NCBI GenBank assembly: GCA_040772225.1
Contig: JAXGYO010000003.1
Span: 124,001 to 188,000, forward strand
Reading direction: 5' to 3'
Origin: JAAYED01 sp040772225
Lineage (GTDB): Bacteria > Chloroflexota > Anaerolineae > UBA1429
Length of the DNA: 64,000 bases
The translations under genes were made by a program, and so were the position numbers. Below, piece after piece: positions 1-9,289 of the stretch (position 1 is the stretch's first letter; each line of letters starts with the position of its first letter). Under the pieces are notes generated by a model, which was not told where the DNA came from, ran no database searches, and saw only the letters and a program-made list of their open reading frames with translations.

Positions 1-739
1 CGGTGAGCACTAGATTCAGCATCGGCTGGATGAATCCGAATACCACTGGCGCGACAGCGACCGTCCAGGTAACCGGTCGCCTCCAGTCACGCGTGTGGAG
101 CAAGTGCCAGGCGCCCCCAAGCGCCACCAGTGCCAGCGCCTCAGGCCGGATCATAGCGAGGCAAACACCTGAGAGCGCCACCAAAACGGGTCTTTGGCCC
201 AGCAGCGCGACGACATACGCGAGCAGGGCCGCCAATACGAGTCCGGTCTCCATGCCGCTGAAATGCCCAAAGAGCAGTGCACCGTTGCTCAGGTACAGTG
301 CGCTTCCCAGCGGCCAGACCCACCATGGAGACTGTTCGCCTGCCAGCCCTCGTGCAATCCGCCCGGCCAGCAAGGCGCTTGCCACCAAAGTGAGAGTGCC
401 GAGCAGAAACGCAACGGTAGAGAGCGCATCTCCGTCCGCCTCAGGCTGCCAGAACAGCGCCAGAATCAGGGGATACGCAAAGCTGGTGGCGCCAGAGCTG
501 GGCGGATCCTGATCATTGTAACGCATAAAGTGGCCGCGGGCAGCTTGGCGGGCATATTGTTGATGAATATAAGCATCGTCCAGCGGGAGTATCCAGCGGC
601 CGCCCGTTACTGACGCCATGGCAGCTCGGAAGGTCACGGCGGCCAGCACGCAGAGCAAAAGAACGGTGGCCAGAGCGAGTACACTCCGCGCCAATGATTG
701 CCTTCCACTCTGCCCGCTTCCCATTCTGCCTGCCACCAT
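1..739 (-). CDS. GT-C-type membrane glycosyltransferase-like protein, partial (runs off left edge)
   Basis: Reading the reverse strand from an ATG at 739 gives one open frame to the window edge. A hydrophobic N-terminal helix (about residues 16-36) is followed by DDAYI at residues 54-58 and then by a DQDPPSSGAT stretch. An acidic pair in the first extracytoplasmic loop is typical of GT-C polyprenyl-phosphate-sugar transferases of the PMT/ArnT type. Several further hydrophobic segments with WxWPLG and SGMETG follow. The role is inferred: transfer of a lipid-linked sugar at the membrane. The 3' end is missing. The second ATG at 724 is an alternative start, since no strong ribosome binding site picks one. 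It is divergent from the PdxA-like gene. Confidence 0.72.
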   Translation of the reverse strand, partial: MVAGRMGSGQSGRQSLARSVLALATVLLLCVLAAVTFRAAMASVTGGRWILPLDDAYIHQQYARQAARGHFMRYNDQDPPSSGATSFAYPLILALFWQPEADGDALSTVAFLLGTLTLVASALLAGRIARGLAGEQSPWWVWPLGSALYLSNGALLFGHFSGMETGLVLAALLAYVVALLGQRPVLVALSGVCLAMIRPEALALVALGGAWHLLHTRDWRRPVTWTVAVAPVVFGFIQPMLNLVLT

Positions 740-968
740 GCTACTGCCCCGTTGCCCCTGTTGTCCTGGATCGCCCCGGCGATGCCTCCACCGGCGCCGC
801 ACGATTCTAGCACAAGTCATGGGCCTGCGCACTCTACATCCTTAACGAGAGCATGTGTCGTTTGGCCCAACGACCGTATCGCTCCAGGGCCATCTTTGAC
901 AGCCGGCGCCGCCGACAGGATAATCTACTCACATTCGTCCGATGCCCCGTCCGCCCAAGGAGGTCCCC

Positions 969-1988
969 GTGACGTCTCAACAATCTGCCCCGCCCGTGAT
1001 CGTGATCACCATGGGAGACCCAGCCGGCGTCGGCCCCGAAGTGACCGCCCGTGCGCTCAAGCACGCCCAGATCTGGGAGATCTGCCGTCCGCTGGTGGTG
1101 GGCGATCTCTCCATCTTGAACAGCGCGGCCGAGCTGGTTGGTGCGCCGGCCTTTCGGGGCATCAGTCAGGCATCCGAGGCATGCTTTGACCCTGCGGCTC
1201 CCGAGGTCATCGACTGCCACCAGATGACCATCGATGAGCTGGAGCATGGTCAGGTCTCGGCGCAGTGCGGGCGTGCCGCAGCCGCCTACATTGAACGGGC
1301 CGTGCAGATCTGCCAATCGGGTGACGCCGAGGCCATGGCCACTGGCCCAATCAACAAGGCGGCCCTCAAGCAGGCCGGGATTCCGTTCATAGGGCACACC
1401 GAGCTGCTCGCATCCTTGCTAGGTGAGGAACGGGTCACCACCATGCTCGCCACAACGGGCCTGCGCGTGGTGCACGTCACCCGGCACGTCCCCTTTGCCC
1501 ATATCGCCCGCTACATCACCCGCGAGAACGTGCTCGAGACCACGGTGCTAACAGACGCAGGGCTCAAGCAGATGGGCATCGCGCAGCCTCGTATCGCCGT
1601 GGCTGCGCTGAACCCCCACGGCGGCGATGAGGGCTTGATGGGCCGCGAGGAGATCGACGCCATCGGTCCCGCTGTGCAGGACGCCCAGGCCCAGGGGATC
1701 GATGCCTACGGGCCGATCCCGGCGGATTCTGTGTTCTTCCGAGCGATCCGGGGCGAGTTCGATGTGGTGGTGGCCATGTACCACGACCAGGGTCACATCC
1801 CCATCAAGACGCACGGCTTTGAGCGCAGCGTCACCGTAACCCTGGGCCTGCCGGTGATCCGGACCTCAGTCGACCACGGCACGGCCTTTGACATCGCCTG
1901 GAAGGGCATCGCTGACGACGAGAGCATGGTCGAGGCCCTGCGGCTGGCGGCGCAACTGGCGGAGGGCAAGCGCGCCGGTGCCGGCTGA
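969..1988 (+). CDS. pdxA2: PdxA-family 4-phospho-(hydroxy)acid dehydrogenase (PdxA2 type)
   Basis: This is a 339-residue member of the PdxA family, NAD-dependent metal-binding dehydrogenases that oxidise and decarboxylate 4-phosphohydroxy-threonine or, in PdxA2 forms, 4-phospho-threonate/erythronate. Visible signatures are MGDPAGVGPE near residue 15, ATGPINKAAL, GHTE, and the metal-binding YHDQGHIPIK and SVDHGTAFDIA motifs. The start is the GTG at 969 because AAGGAGG lies at 957-963; an upstream in-frame ATG (942) has none. Its PdxA2 character is inferred from the catabolic surroundings and the absence of other pyridoxine genes. The usual DUF1537 kinase partner is not in the window. The stop overlaps the next gene. 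Confidence 0.88.
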   Translation: MTSQQSAPPVIVITMGDPAGVGPEVTARALKHAQIWEICRPLVVGDLSILNSAAELVGAPAFRGISQASEACFDPAAPEVIDCHQMTIDELEHGQVSAQCGRAAAAYIERAVQICQSGDAEAMATGPINKAALKQAGIPFIGHTELLASLLGEERVTTMLATTGLRVVHVTRHVPFAHIARYITRENVLETTVLTDAGLKQMGIAQPRIAVAALNPHGGDEGLMGREEIDAIGPAVQDAQAQGIDAYGPIPADSVFFRAIRGEFDVVVAMYHDQGHIPIKTHGFERSVTVTLGLPVIRTSVDHGTAFDIAWKGIADDESMVEALRLAAQLAEGKRAGAG

Positions 1989-2409
1989 GGCTGAGGTACC
2001 ACCGCCGAACGCCCCTGTGCGTGCGCAGGGGAGGCCCAGGAGGGCGCGGACGCTCTGGGTCATCCTCGGCACTGTCTTTCTCGTCGTGGGCGCGATTGGC
2101 GTGGTGCTGCCAGTGTTGCCCACAACGCCCTTATTGCTGCTAACGGCCGGGTGCTACGCACGGGGCTCGCAGCGGTTCCATCACTGGCTGTTGCACAATC
2201 GTGTCTTTGGCCACTATATCCGCGATTACTATGAGGGCCGGGGCATCCCGCTGCGCACCAAGCTCACCAGCCTGGTCATGCTGTGGGCGGTGATCCTCTG
2301 GTCCATCTGGCGGGTCGACCAACTGCACGTACGGCTGGCACTGGGCGTTGTCGCTGTGGCCGTCTCGGCGCATGTACTGACCCGCCCCGGTCGCCACAAC
2401 CAGGACTGA
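1978..2409 (+). CDS. YbaN-like DUF454 inner-membrane protein
   Basis: A small membrane protein of about 143 residues. A basic N-terminus is followed by a hydrophobic helix containing GVVLPVLPTTPLLLL, a CYARGSQRFHHWLL segment, then RDYYEGRGIPLRTK and a last pair of helices. This order matches the DUF454 (YbaN) family, whose function is unknown. The GTG at 1978 is chosen because GGAGGG lies 11 bases upstream inside the end of the PdxA-like gene; the open frame extends further up but without a good site. The 11-base overlap with the preceding gene suggests translational coupling. Confidence 0.82.
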   Translation: MPAEAEVPPPNAPVRAQGRPRRARTLWVILGTVFLVVGAIGVVLPVLPTTPLLLLTAGCYARGSQRFHHWLLHNRVFGHYIRDYYEGRGIPLRTKLTSLVMLWAVILWSIWRVDQLHVRLALGVVAVAVSAHVLTRPGRHNQD

Positions 2410-2500
2410 TCGCCGCTTGCGATCCCGGGCCTGGGACCATATAGTAAGGACGTCTCGTGATCTAGCCGCCTGGGAAAAGGCACCCGAACTGGAGGTTATC

Positions 2501-3493
2501 ATGCCATATGATGCTGCATCCGACCGTTACGACTCGATGGTCTACCGCCGTTGCGGGCGCAGCGGTCTCAAACTGCCCGGCATCTCGCTCGGTCTGTGGC
2601 AGAACTTTGGCGGGATCAATCCGCTGGAGAATGGCCGCGCCATCATCCGCCGTGCCTTTGACCTGGGTGTAACCCACCTGGACCTGGCCAATAACTATGG
2701 CCCCCCTCCCGGCTCTGCAGAGGAGACCTTTGGCCGCATCTACGATCTGGACCTGCGCCCCTACCGCGATGAGTTGATCCTCTCCAACAAGGCGGGCTAC
2801 ACCATGTGGCCCGGCCCTTATGGCGATTGGGGCTCCCGCAAATACCTGGTGGCAAGCTGCGATCAGAGCCTAAAGCGCATGGGCGTCGATTATGTCGATA
2901 TCTTTTACCATCACCGCCCTGATCCGGAGACGCCCCTGGAGGAGACCATGGGCGCCCTGGACTATATCGTGCGCTCGGGCCGCGCCCTGTACGCGGGCAT
3001 CTCGAACTATCCTCACGACAAGGCCGCGCAGGCGATCCAGATCCTCCGCGATCTGGGCACGCCCTGCCTGATCGAGCAGCCCACGTACAACATGTTCAAC
3101 CGCTGGGTGGAGGAGCACCTGCTCGACACCCTCGCCGCAGAAGGCGTCGGGTGCATCGTGTTCTCGCCCCTGGCCCAGGGCATGCTGACGTCCCGCTATC
3201 TGGGAGGCGATATCCCCGCCGACTCGCGTGCCGGCAGGCCGGAGGGCACGCTTCGGACCTCTGCGATCACCCCCGAACGCCTGACAAAGATAGAGCAACT
3301 GAACGAGGTTGCTCAGGCGCGGGGACAGTCGCTGGCACAGATGGCGCTGGCCTGGGTGCTCCGACAGCCGGCCGTCACCTCTGCCCTGGTGGGCGCCAGC
3401 AAGGTCTCGCAGATCGAAGAGAATGTGGCCGCGCTCAGCAACCTCGCATTCAGCGATGAGGAACTGCAGCGCATCGATGCCATCCTGGCCTGA
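2501..3493 (+). CDS. Aldo/keto reductase, YghZ (L-glyceraldehyde-3-phosphate reductase) type
   Basis: A 330-residue aldo/keto reductase. The catalytic tetrad is visible: the Asp of THLDLANNYG with its Tyr, Lys of LSNKAGY, and His of YHHRPDPETPLEE. The GPPPGSAEE loop, the AGYTMWPGPYGDWGSRKYL stretch and the QPTYNMFNRWVE segment are characteristic of the YghZ/AKR14 group that reduces L-glyceraldehyde 3-phosphate and small aldehydes with NADPH. The C-terminal nucleotide motif ALVGASKVSQIEEN is intact. The ATG at 2501 has GGAGG ten bases upstream. It follows the YbaN-like gene after about 90 bases and precedes an unknown exported protein. Confidence 0.9.
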   Translation: MPYDAASDRYDSMVYRRCGRSGLKLPGISLGLWQNFGGINPLENGRAIIRRAFDLGVTHLDLANNYGPPPGSAEETFGRIYDLDLRPYRDELILSNKAGYTMWPGPYGDWGSRKYLVASCDQSLKRMGVDYVDIFYHHRPDPETPLEETMGALDYIVRSGRALYAGISNYPHDKAAQAIQILRDLGTPCLIEQPTYNMFNRWVEEHLLDTLAAEGVGCIVFSPLAQGMLTSRYLGGDIPADSRAGRPEGTLRTSAITPERLTKIEQLNEVAQARGQSLAQMALAWVLRQPAVTSALVGASKVSQIEENVAALSNLAFSDEELQRIDAILA

Positions 3494-3499
3494 ACCACG

Positions 3500-4810
3500 G
3501 TGAGCCACAGCACGGCGCCGTTGCCCTCCGGTCCGACGGCCAGCAAGGCCACGGGCCGGAGGGTACTGCCAGCCAAGCCGATGCGCGCCCCGCAGCGCCG
3601 GACCCTCGCTTTGGTCCTGGTCTGCCTGTCGGTACTGCTTGCAGGGGCAGTGCCTGCCGATTGGAGCGCACAGGTTGACGCGGCGTCCACACCGTACCGC
3701 TTCTCCCTCGTGGACTGGCATCTACGGCAATTCGCCGAGGCGCTCCGGCCTGTGCCCGTGCCCGACGAGGCCGAAACTGACCCTGCAGGCTTTGTGATCG
3801 CCTACTTTGCCTGGAACGCTCAGGCTCGGGCCCTGGATGAGACGCCGGCGGGTGTCTCACCAGAGGAACGAGAGACGCTGGCAGCGATGCGCCCCGTTGT
3901 GGAGCAGATTCTGGCGGCGCAGGTGCGGGAGGCGTACCAGGAGCGAGGCGTCTACGGACCCCTCGATCGCCTCGTCTCGGTGCCGATTACCTTCCCACCC
4001 GTCTGGTTCGCCCTGGAGCCCCCGCCCCACCTGCTCGTGGTCTCCCCGCGCACTGAGATCGCCTCGCTGCGTCAGGATCTATTGCTGCAGACGATGGACC
4101 TGGCCACCATGGAGGACATCGAGCGCCAGGTGGAGGCGCTGGATCTGTCCGCGCTGGTGACCCGCATCGGCGGGCTGGGCGCCACCTACCCCGCCATTGT
4201 CAGCGACGACAGCTCGCTACGGTATACTATCGAGACCGTCGCGGAAGAGTGGCTGCACCAGTACCTGACCTTTACGCCGCTCGGCTGGCGCTATGTGCTG
4301 CACCTGCTGAATATCCGGCCCGACTATGAGATCGCGCAGATCAACGAGTCGCTGGCGAGTATCGTGCATACGGAAATAGGGGATGCGGTCTGGGAACGCT
4401 ACTATGCGCCGCGTTTCCCGGTTAGCGACTCCGCCCCGAGGGGCGAGGACGAGTTTGACTACCGCGCCTTTATGCGGGAGACGCGCGTCCGCGCGGACGA
4501 ACTGCTGGCCGAAGGTGAGATAGAGGAGGCTGAGGCCTGGATGGAGAGCCGCCGGCAGGTGCTGGTATCCGAGGGTTACCGCATCCGCAAGCTCAACCAG
4601 GCCTATTTCGCCTTTCACGGCACCTACGCGGATGCGCCCGGCTCCGTCACGCCCGTGGGCGATCAACTGCGCGCCCTGCGTAGTACCGCCACATCGCTCA
4701 GCGATTATCTGAACACAGCCGTGCGTATCCGCACCCAGCAGGACCTGCTCGACTTGCTGGACCAGCGCGGCATAGGCACCGTCCGGCGCATCCCGGAGCC
4801 TGTGCCCTGA
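3500..4810 (+). CDS. Exported or membrane-anchored protein of unknown function, possible aminopeptidase-like fold
   Basis: A 436-residue protein with a basic N-terminus and a hydrophobic segment near residues 35-52, read as a signal anchor. The rest is soluble, largely helical and acidic. Two stretches, VAEEWLHQYLTF near residue 245 and LNQAYFAFHGTYAD near residue 370, recall the E..H and LNNA(R/Y) segments of putative bacterial aminopeptidases, but no complete HExxH is present, so no activity is assigned. The GTG at 3500 begins seven bases after the preceding stop with a weak ribosome site; the ATG at 3581, just ahead of the hydrophobic segment, is a plausible alternative. It converges on the next gene. 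Confidence 0.7.
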   Translation: MSHSTAPLPSGPTASKATGRRVLPAKPMRAPQRRTLALVLVCLSVLLAGAVPADWSAQVDAASTPYRFSLVDWHLRQFAEALRPVPVPDEAETDPAGFVIAYFAWNAQARALDETPAGVSPEERETLAAMRPVVEQILAAQVREAYQERGVYGPLDRLVSVPITFPPVWFALEPPPHLLVVSPRTEIASLRQDLLLQTMDLATMEDIERQVEALDLSALVTRIGGLGATYPAIVSDDSSLRYTIETVAEEWLHQYLTFTPLGWRYVLHLLNIRPDYEIAQINESLASIVHTEIGDAVWERYYAPRFPVSDSAPRGEDEFDYRAFMRETRVRADELLAEGEIEEAEAWMESRRQVLVSEGYRIRKLNQAYFAFHGTYADAPGSVTPVGDQLRALRSTATSLSDYLNTAVRIRTQQDLLDLLDQRGIGTVRRIPEPVP

Positions 4811-4834
4811 GTCATTTGCCCTGTACAGGCCCGA

Positions 4835-5728
4835 TCAGGGCAGCCTCGCGCCCGTCCACGCCACCCAGATGCGGAACCACTGCTCGCGGGTGAGGGCGAT
4901 CTCCTCCGCGCGCACCTGCGCCGCCAGACGCTCGCTCCGCAGCGTCCCCAGGATGGGCAAAATCCCAGCGGGATGCTGTAGCAGCCAGGCCAGCGCCACC
5001 TGATCGACGGAATAGCCTCCCAGATCATCTCCGATAGCACTGAGCTCCTGGCGCACACGCTCCGCCTGAGCGGAATCCGCAAAGAGGCGTCCTCCGCCCA
5101 GGGGGCTCCATGCCAGCGGATGGATGCGTAGTTGCTGGCATTGATCCAGCGTGCCATCCAGCATCGCGTCGTGGTGTACCACCGAGATCTGGACCTCGTT
5201 GGTCACCAGAGGAAAATCGAGCCGAGAGGAGAGCAGCGTGTATTGTGAGGGCGTAAAGTTGGACACGCCGAAATGGAGGACTTTTCCCGCGTCGCGCAGC
5301 GTGCCAAAGGCCTCAGCAACCTCGTCCGCGTTCATGAGGGGATCCGGCCGGTGGATCAGCAGCAGATCGATACGGTCTGTCTGCAGCTCCTGGAGCGAGT
5401 GCTCAACAGAGGCCAGAATGTGCCCACGCGATGTGTCATAGTGGTAAAGAGAACTGCCCCACGACCCGACGGAGCACTTTGTCACGATCTCAACCTGCTC
5501 GCGCAGGCCCGGCTCGGCCGCCAGAGCGGCGCCCAGCAGCGTCTCGGCCTTGCCGTCGCCATAGATCGCCGCATTGTCCATCGTGGTAATGCCCTGCTCA
5601 AGGCAGGCATGCACATGTGCCGTGGCCTCAGCGACGGAGAGGCCGCGCCGAATCGTGCTGGCCCAGCCCTGCGCAAACCGCGAAACCTCGGGACCCTCAG
5701 AAGATAGACGCACGCGTGACACCGTCAT
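4835..5728 (-). CDS. Aldo/keto reductase, YdhF-like; last gene of the six-gene operon
   Basis: A 297-residue aldo/keto reductase. Tetrad residues are the Asp and Tyr of TMDNAAIYGDG, Lys of VTKCSV and His of LLLIHRPDPLMNADEVAEAF. The HRPDPLMN wording and the later HPLAWSPLGGGRLF and GILPILGTLRSERL segments place it near the E. coli YdhF group, whose natural substrate is unknown. It begins with an ATGA overlap on the COG4091-like gene and is the last gene of the minus-strand operon starting at 13291. In that context it probably reduces or oxidises a keto-sugar intermediate; this is inference. Confidence 0.88.
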   Translation of the reverse strand: MTVSRVRLSSEGPEVSRFAQGWASTIRRGLSVAEATAHVHACLEQGITTMDNAAIYGDGKAETLLGAALAAEPGLREQVEIVTKCSVGSWGSSLYHYDTSRGHILASVEHSLQELQTDRIDLLLIHRPDPLMNADEVAEAFGTLRDAGKVLHFGVSNFTPSQYTLLSSRLDFPLVTNEVQISVVHHDAMLDGTLDQCQQLRIHPLAWSPLGGGRLFADSAQAERVRQELSAIGDDLGGYSVDQVALAWLLQHPAGILPILGTLRSERLAAQVRAEEIALTREQWFRIWVAWTGARLP

Positions 5729-7134
5729 CGCTCACTCTCCTCGGAGAAAAACTCCCTGTCTTGATGTTCGCGCAACGACCACAACGCCGAATCCTGTGGA
5801 TGCTCCACCATGGAGCCGGTGATCGTGGTGCCCGCCGGGATATCCCGCGCCGCGCGGACGCCGCCCAGCATGAAAAAGGGCACGGGGGTATCTGGCCCCA
5901 GCGGACAGCCAGAAATGATCGCAGCGTGCAGGTCCGGGTCATAACTCAGGCCGCCAGGACTGCTGATCGTCTCGCCGGCGGCAAATGGCCGCGTCGTCGT
6001 CGCCGCCATATCCACACGAGGCCGGAGGTCGGCGCTGCCCGTGGGCACGCCCAGCAGCCCCGCACAGAGAATCGACATGGCGGTCTCGGCGCCGCACAGA
6101 TGGTAGGGACGATAGGCCAGCATGGCTGTCCCGGCCGGGTTGGCGTGCAGGCCCTTGTCGATCATCGTGGCCCGCGAGACGGGGTCGGCGTTGGCGACCA
6201 CGATGAACACGCCGCCCCCACCGTGCGGCTGGTCGGCCGTGTGCAGCGCATAGGCGACATCCAGAACCCCCGTATTTTGCAGAATCCCGCCGTCGTCCTG
6301 CGGGCAGTACACCATGGGAATCTCGGGCACACGCAGCGTCGCGCGGTGGCCGATGGGGGCCTCTGGGATGAGCCCCGTATTGTTGGCCGCTACCGCCATG
6401 TGACAGATCGGGTCGCCCAGATTGTCCGGGTCGCCCAGGGCCGCTAACAGAGCGCGGCGCGCACGAGCATAGCGCGGCGCCTCGCCCGCGGGAATGGGAT
6501 CCAACGCCCAGCGCTGATCTTCGGCGACAGTGACGGTTCGCCCACCCCGCGAGACGGTGCCGATGGCCGGTTCGTAGAGGGCGCTACGCAGGTCGCCGCC
6601 GGCCAGAACTTCCATTCCCAGCTCGCGCGCCCAGGCGACCAGACCCATCAGCAGGCCAGGCTGATCGCCGTCATCGGTGGTATAGACCACACCCGCCGCA
6701 TCGGCGCGCCGTTTCAGGATGGGACCGACCACGGCATCGGCTTCCTTGTCGATCATCACCACATGCTTGCCATGGGCGATCGCCTCGCGCGCATAGAGTG
6801 CGGCCGCCTCGGGCACCCGCGTGGCGCTGGCGATCACGTCGAGCGGCAGATCCATCAGGAGCAGCGCATCGCCCACCACGACTACCCGCCCGGCCTCGAG
6901 CGCCCTCAGCGCGGCCTCACGGCTTTCACAGATGGCGATGGCGTCCGCGGCATACCCCGACTGCAGAAAGGCGGCCCGCGCCGTCTCCACATGGATGTCC
7001 GCCACGGCGCACAGATCGAGCCGCCGGATCAGCGGCGCCTGGGTAACGATGGCCCGCCCGAAGGAGCCCGCGCCGATGAGCGCCGCCCTTACCCTACGAT
7101 CGGGCTCCCGCAGGAACAGATTGCTGTAGATCAC
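5725..7134 (-). CDS. COG4091-type oxidoreductase: Rossmann domain plus C-terminal SAF domain
   Basis: A 469-residue protein with a dinucleotide-binding motif GAGSFGRA near residue 21, an acidic residue after beta-2 (VADIHVE), and a C-terminal SAF-like region with AARDIPAGTTIT. This architecture is the group annotated as predicted homoserine dehydrogenase with SAF domain (COG4091). It occurs in sugar and polyol catabolic loci and probably oxidises or reductively rearranges a branched sugar acid rather than homoserine. The central TTDDGDQPG stretch marks the likely substrate side. Translation starts at GTG 7134, three bases after the GHL6 stop, behind GGAGGG. It overlaps the downstream reductase by ATGA. 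The exact reaction is unknown. Confidence 0.78.
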   Translation of the reverse strand: MIYSNLFLREPDRRVRAALIGAGSFGRAIVTQAPLIRRLDLCAVADIHVETARAAFLQSGYAADAIAICESREAALRALEAGRVVVVGDALLLMDLPLDVIASATRVPEAAALYAREAIAHGKHVVMIDKEADAVVGPILKRRADAAGVVYTTDDGDQPGLLMGLVAWARELGMEVLAGGDLRSALYEPAIGTVSRGGRTVTVAEDQRWALDPIPAGEAPRYARARRALLAALGDPDNLGDPICHMAVAANNTGLIPEAPIGHRATLRVPEIPMVYCPQDDGGILQNTGVLDVAYALHTADQPHGGGGVFIVVANADPVSRATMIDKGLHANPAGTAMLAYRPYHLCGAETAMSILCAGLLGVPTGSADLRPRVDMAATTTRPFAAGETISSPGGLSYDPDLHAAIISGCPLGPDTPVPFFMLGGVRAARDIPAGTTITGSMVEHPQDSALWSLREHQDREFFSEESER

Positions 7135-7137
7135 GGT

Positions 7138-9282
7138 TCAGCCCTCCTGGCGCTCGAACAGAATGACATCATAGGCGCCCCACAGGGGCACGGTCACTGC
7201 AGCCCAGCCGCCCTCGCGGCGCAGCGCCAGCGGCTGCCCGCTGCTCACGTGTGTAGCCCGCACAAAAGGCCGGTCCTCGTCTTCTCGCAGCGCGATCTGC
7301 ACCTCGTGCAGCGGGATGATCTCGCGCATGTAGCGCTCACCCCCGGTCAGGTTCACCCCATGCACGGCCAGGCCCGCGTCGCAGGCGCGCAAAGACACCT
7401 GGAGCGTGGGCGGCGCCTGCACCCGTATCGGCACGGCCTCTCTGGCGGCCCAGCGCACCGTATCGGCGATCAGGTCCCCCAGCGGCGGGTAATGCAGCAT
7501 GGTGTAGGAGCGACCGAGCTGCGTCGCCAGAAAGACGGTGCGCCCCTCGCCCGGCTCACGGGCCACCAGCAGCGGGTCGCCCGGGTCGTCCTCCACGGGA
7601 TACGCCCAGCCCTCGGGGAACACCTTGAAGGGGGCAGCGCGACGCAAGGGCGCCTGCGTGTCTGCCGCGGCGACCACCGGGGAGACACGCCCCGGCAGTG
7701 GCAGCAGGCCCAGATCGGGAGAAGAGGCCAGCACCGGGTGATCACCGACCACGCGCATGTAGGCCTGCATCATCTCCCGGGCCTCACCCGCCGCTGCCAC
7801 GGGTTCGCCGACCCGCCGGATGCCCAGCAGGTCATCCAGAGCAGGCATATCGCGGACGCCGTCCGGCCCCAGCAGCCCGCAGTCGTCATCCACCACCAGC
7901 CCGCCACCGCCCAGCACATAGTCGCGGAGCACCTGCGCTTCGGCGTCGCTGAGCACGACCGCCGCGGGCAGCACCAGGCCCCGGTAGCGCGCCAGGCGCT
8001 CCGTCGAGAGCACGCGGCAGGAGAGGATGTCATAAGGGATGTGCGCTTCGTCCAGCGCCAGCTCATAGCCCCGCATGCCGGCGACGTACTGGCGCATGGC
8101 CTTGTCGCCATAGTGCTCCAGCGAGCGCTGGCTGTAGATCAAAGCCACGTTGGCGGCGGAGCGATCCTCGTACAGCTCCGTATGGTCCGCCATAAAGGCG
8201 TACAAAGTCTCGATCGCCTCAAACCCACGCGTGTCTTCGTGCACCGCCGGCGGCCCGCCGGAGAGGTTCACCATGGGCGTGGCGCCGTTGGCGGCCATCT
8301 GCGCCAGATAGACCAATTGCTCCGCGGCCGGCACCGCGTTCCGCCGCCAGGGCCACGCCAGAAAGTAGGAGCAGACGGTCCAGATGGGCCGGTCGGAGAC
8401 CGTCGTCATGTAGCGTGCCGTCTCTGACGGCCAGCGCAGGTACTGCCAGGCGCCTGCATCTCGGGCTGCGTCGTACCGGAAGCGACTCTGCACCTCTACC
8501 TGGACGATGTCCTCGATCTCGGCCAATTCCTCGATATCCAGCGACGAGTTGAGGGTCCAGTTGGGGTCGCCAAAGCAGACCGCATTGCCCACCACCGGCA
8601 CGCCGGGCGCCTCCTCGCGCACGACCTGCACCAGGTGTCGCACCGTGTCCGCGGTCATGCGGCCCTTCCAGGCGTGGTATTCCTGCCAGGCGGGATCGGC
8701 CCAGTCCTGCTGATCGGGTAGTGGCCGGCCGGTCTCGGCAGGATAGCGCTCGGTGCAGGCCGGGCAATGGCAGATGGCGGCGCCAAAGCCATAGGAGCCC
8801 CCGCCGAACTTGATCCCATCCAGCTCATAACGCTCGGCCAGCTCGGCCACCATCTCGCGGCTATAGTCGCGGATATAGCCACCCAGTGGGCAGGCCCGAT
8901 AGAGCGGACCATCGGTGGCGCGCACCGGCTGACCCTGCGCGTCGCGCGCGGCCCACTCGGGATGCGCCAATAGAGCCGCCTCGGGCAACTGGCCCAGGTC
9001 GATCATCGGTATGGCCTTGATCCCATAGCGGTGTGAGACGGCGATAATCTCACCCGTCAGGTCGCGACCGCCCAACCAGGGGCTCACACGCTGGAGCGCC
9101 AGGCGGGTGGGATAGGTGGTCACATAGCCCGCAGCGAAGAAGGAAAAGTAAGTCACATGCCAGCGCGCGTAGGTTGCGACCATGCCCTCGACATCAAAGC
9201 CGGCGCAATCCACGTCGCGGATGGTCATGTGAATGCCGCGGTTGCGGCGGTTCAGCCAGTCTGGACGAACAGCCTCCATCAT
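7138..9282 (-). CDS. GHL6-like putative glycoside hydrolase with C-terminal trimerisation/GATase-like domain (paralogue 2)
   Basis: A 714-residue protein. The N-terminal half is a TIM-barrel-like region of the hypothetical glycosyl hydrolase 6 type, with YELDGIKFGGG followed by the conserved ICHCPACTERY. The region after about residue 380 has the alpha/beta pattern (YRGLVLPAAVVLSDAEA, DYVLGGGGLVVDDD) of the beta-galactosidase trimerisation domain. No signal peptide is seen, so it is probably cytoplasmic. Compared with its neighbour paralogue, the DG(F)xD acidic residue on the barrel strand is replaced by glycine. ATG 9282 is preferred because AAGGGG precedes it; an upstream TTG would overlap the neighbouring stop. 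Substrate unknown. Confidence 0.78.
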   Translation of the reverse strand: MMEAVRPDWLNRRNRGIHMTIRDVDCAGFDVEGMVATYARWHVTYFSFFAAGYVTTYPTRLALQRVSPWLGGRDLTGEIIAVSHRYGIKAIPMIDLGQLPEAALLAHPEWAARDAQGQPVRATDGPLYRACPLGGYIRDYSREMVAELAERYELDGIKFGGGSYGFGAAICHCPACTERYPAETGRPLPDQQDWADPAWQEYHAWKGRMTADTVRHLVQVVREEAPGVPVVGNAVCFGDPNWTLNSSLDIEELAEIEDIVQVEVQSRFRYDAARDAGAWQYLRWPSETARYMTTVSDRPIWTVCSYFLAWPWRRNAVPAAEQLVYLAQMAANGATPMVNLSGGPPAVHEDTRGFEAIETLYAFMADHTELYEDRSAANVALIYSQRSLEHYGDKAMRQYVAGMRGYELALDEAHIPYDILSCRVLSTERLARYRGLVLPAAVVLSDAEAQVLRDYVLGGGGLVVDDDCGLLGPDGVRDMPALDDLLGIRRVGEPVAAAGEAREMMQAYMRVVGDHPVLASSPDLGLLPLPGRVSPVVAAADTQAPLRRAAPFKVFPEGWAYPVEDDPGDPLLVAREPGEGRTVFLATQLGRSYTMLHYPPLGDLIADTVRWAAREAVPIRVQAPPTLQVSLRACDAGLAVHGVNLTGGERYMREIIPLHEVQIALREDEDRPFVRATHVSSGQPLALRREGGWAAVTVPLWGAYDVILFERQEG

Positions 9283-9289
9283 GAACCCC

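Noticed and set aside
3..512. 169-codon plus-strand open frame at the left edge
   Set aside because: Low-complexity Ser/Ala/Pro translation; it is the antisense shadow of the membrane protein gene on the minus strand.
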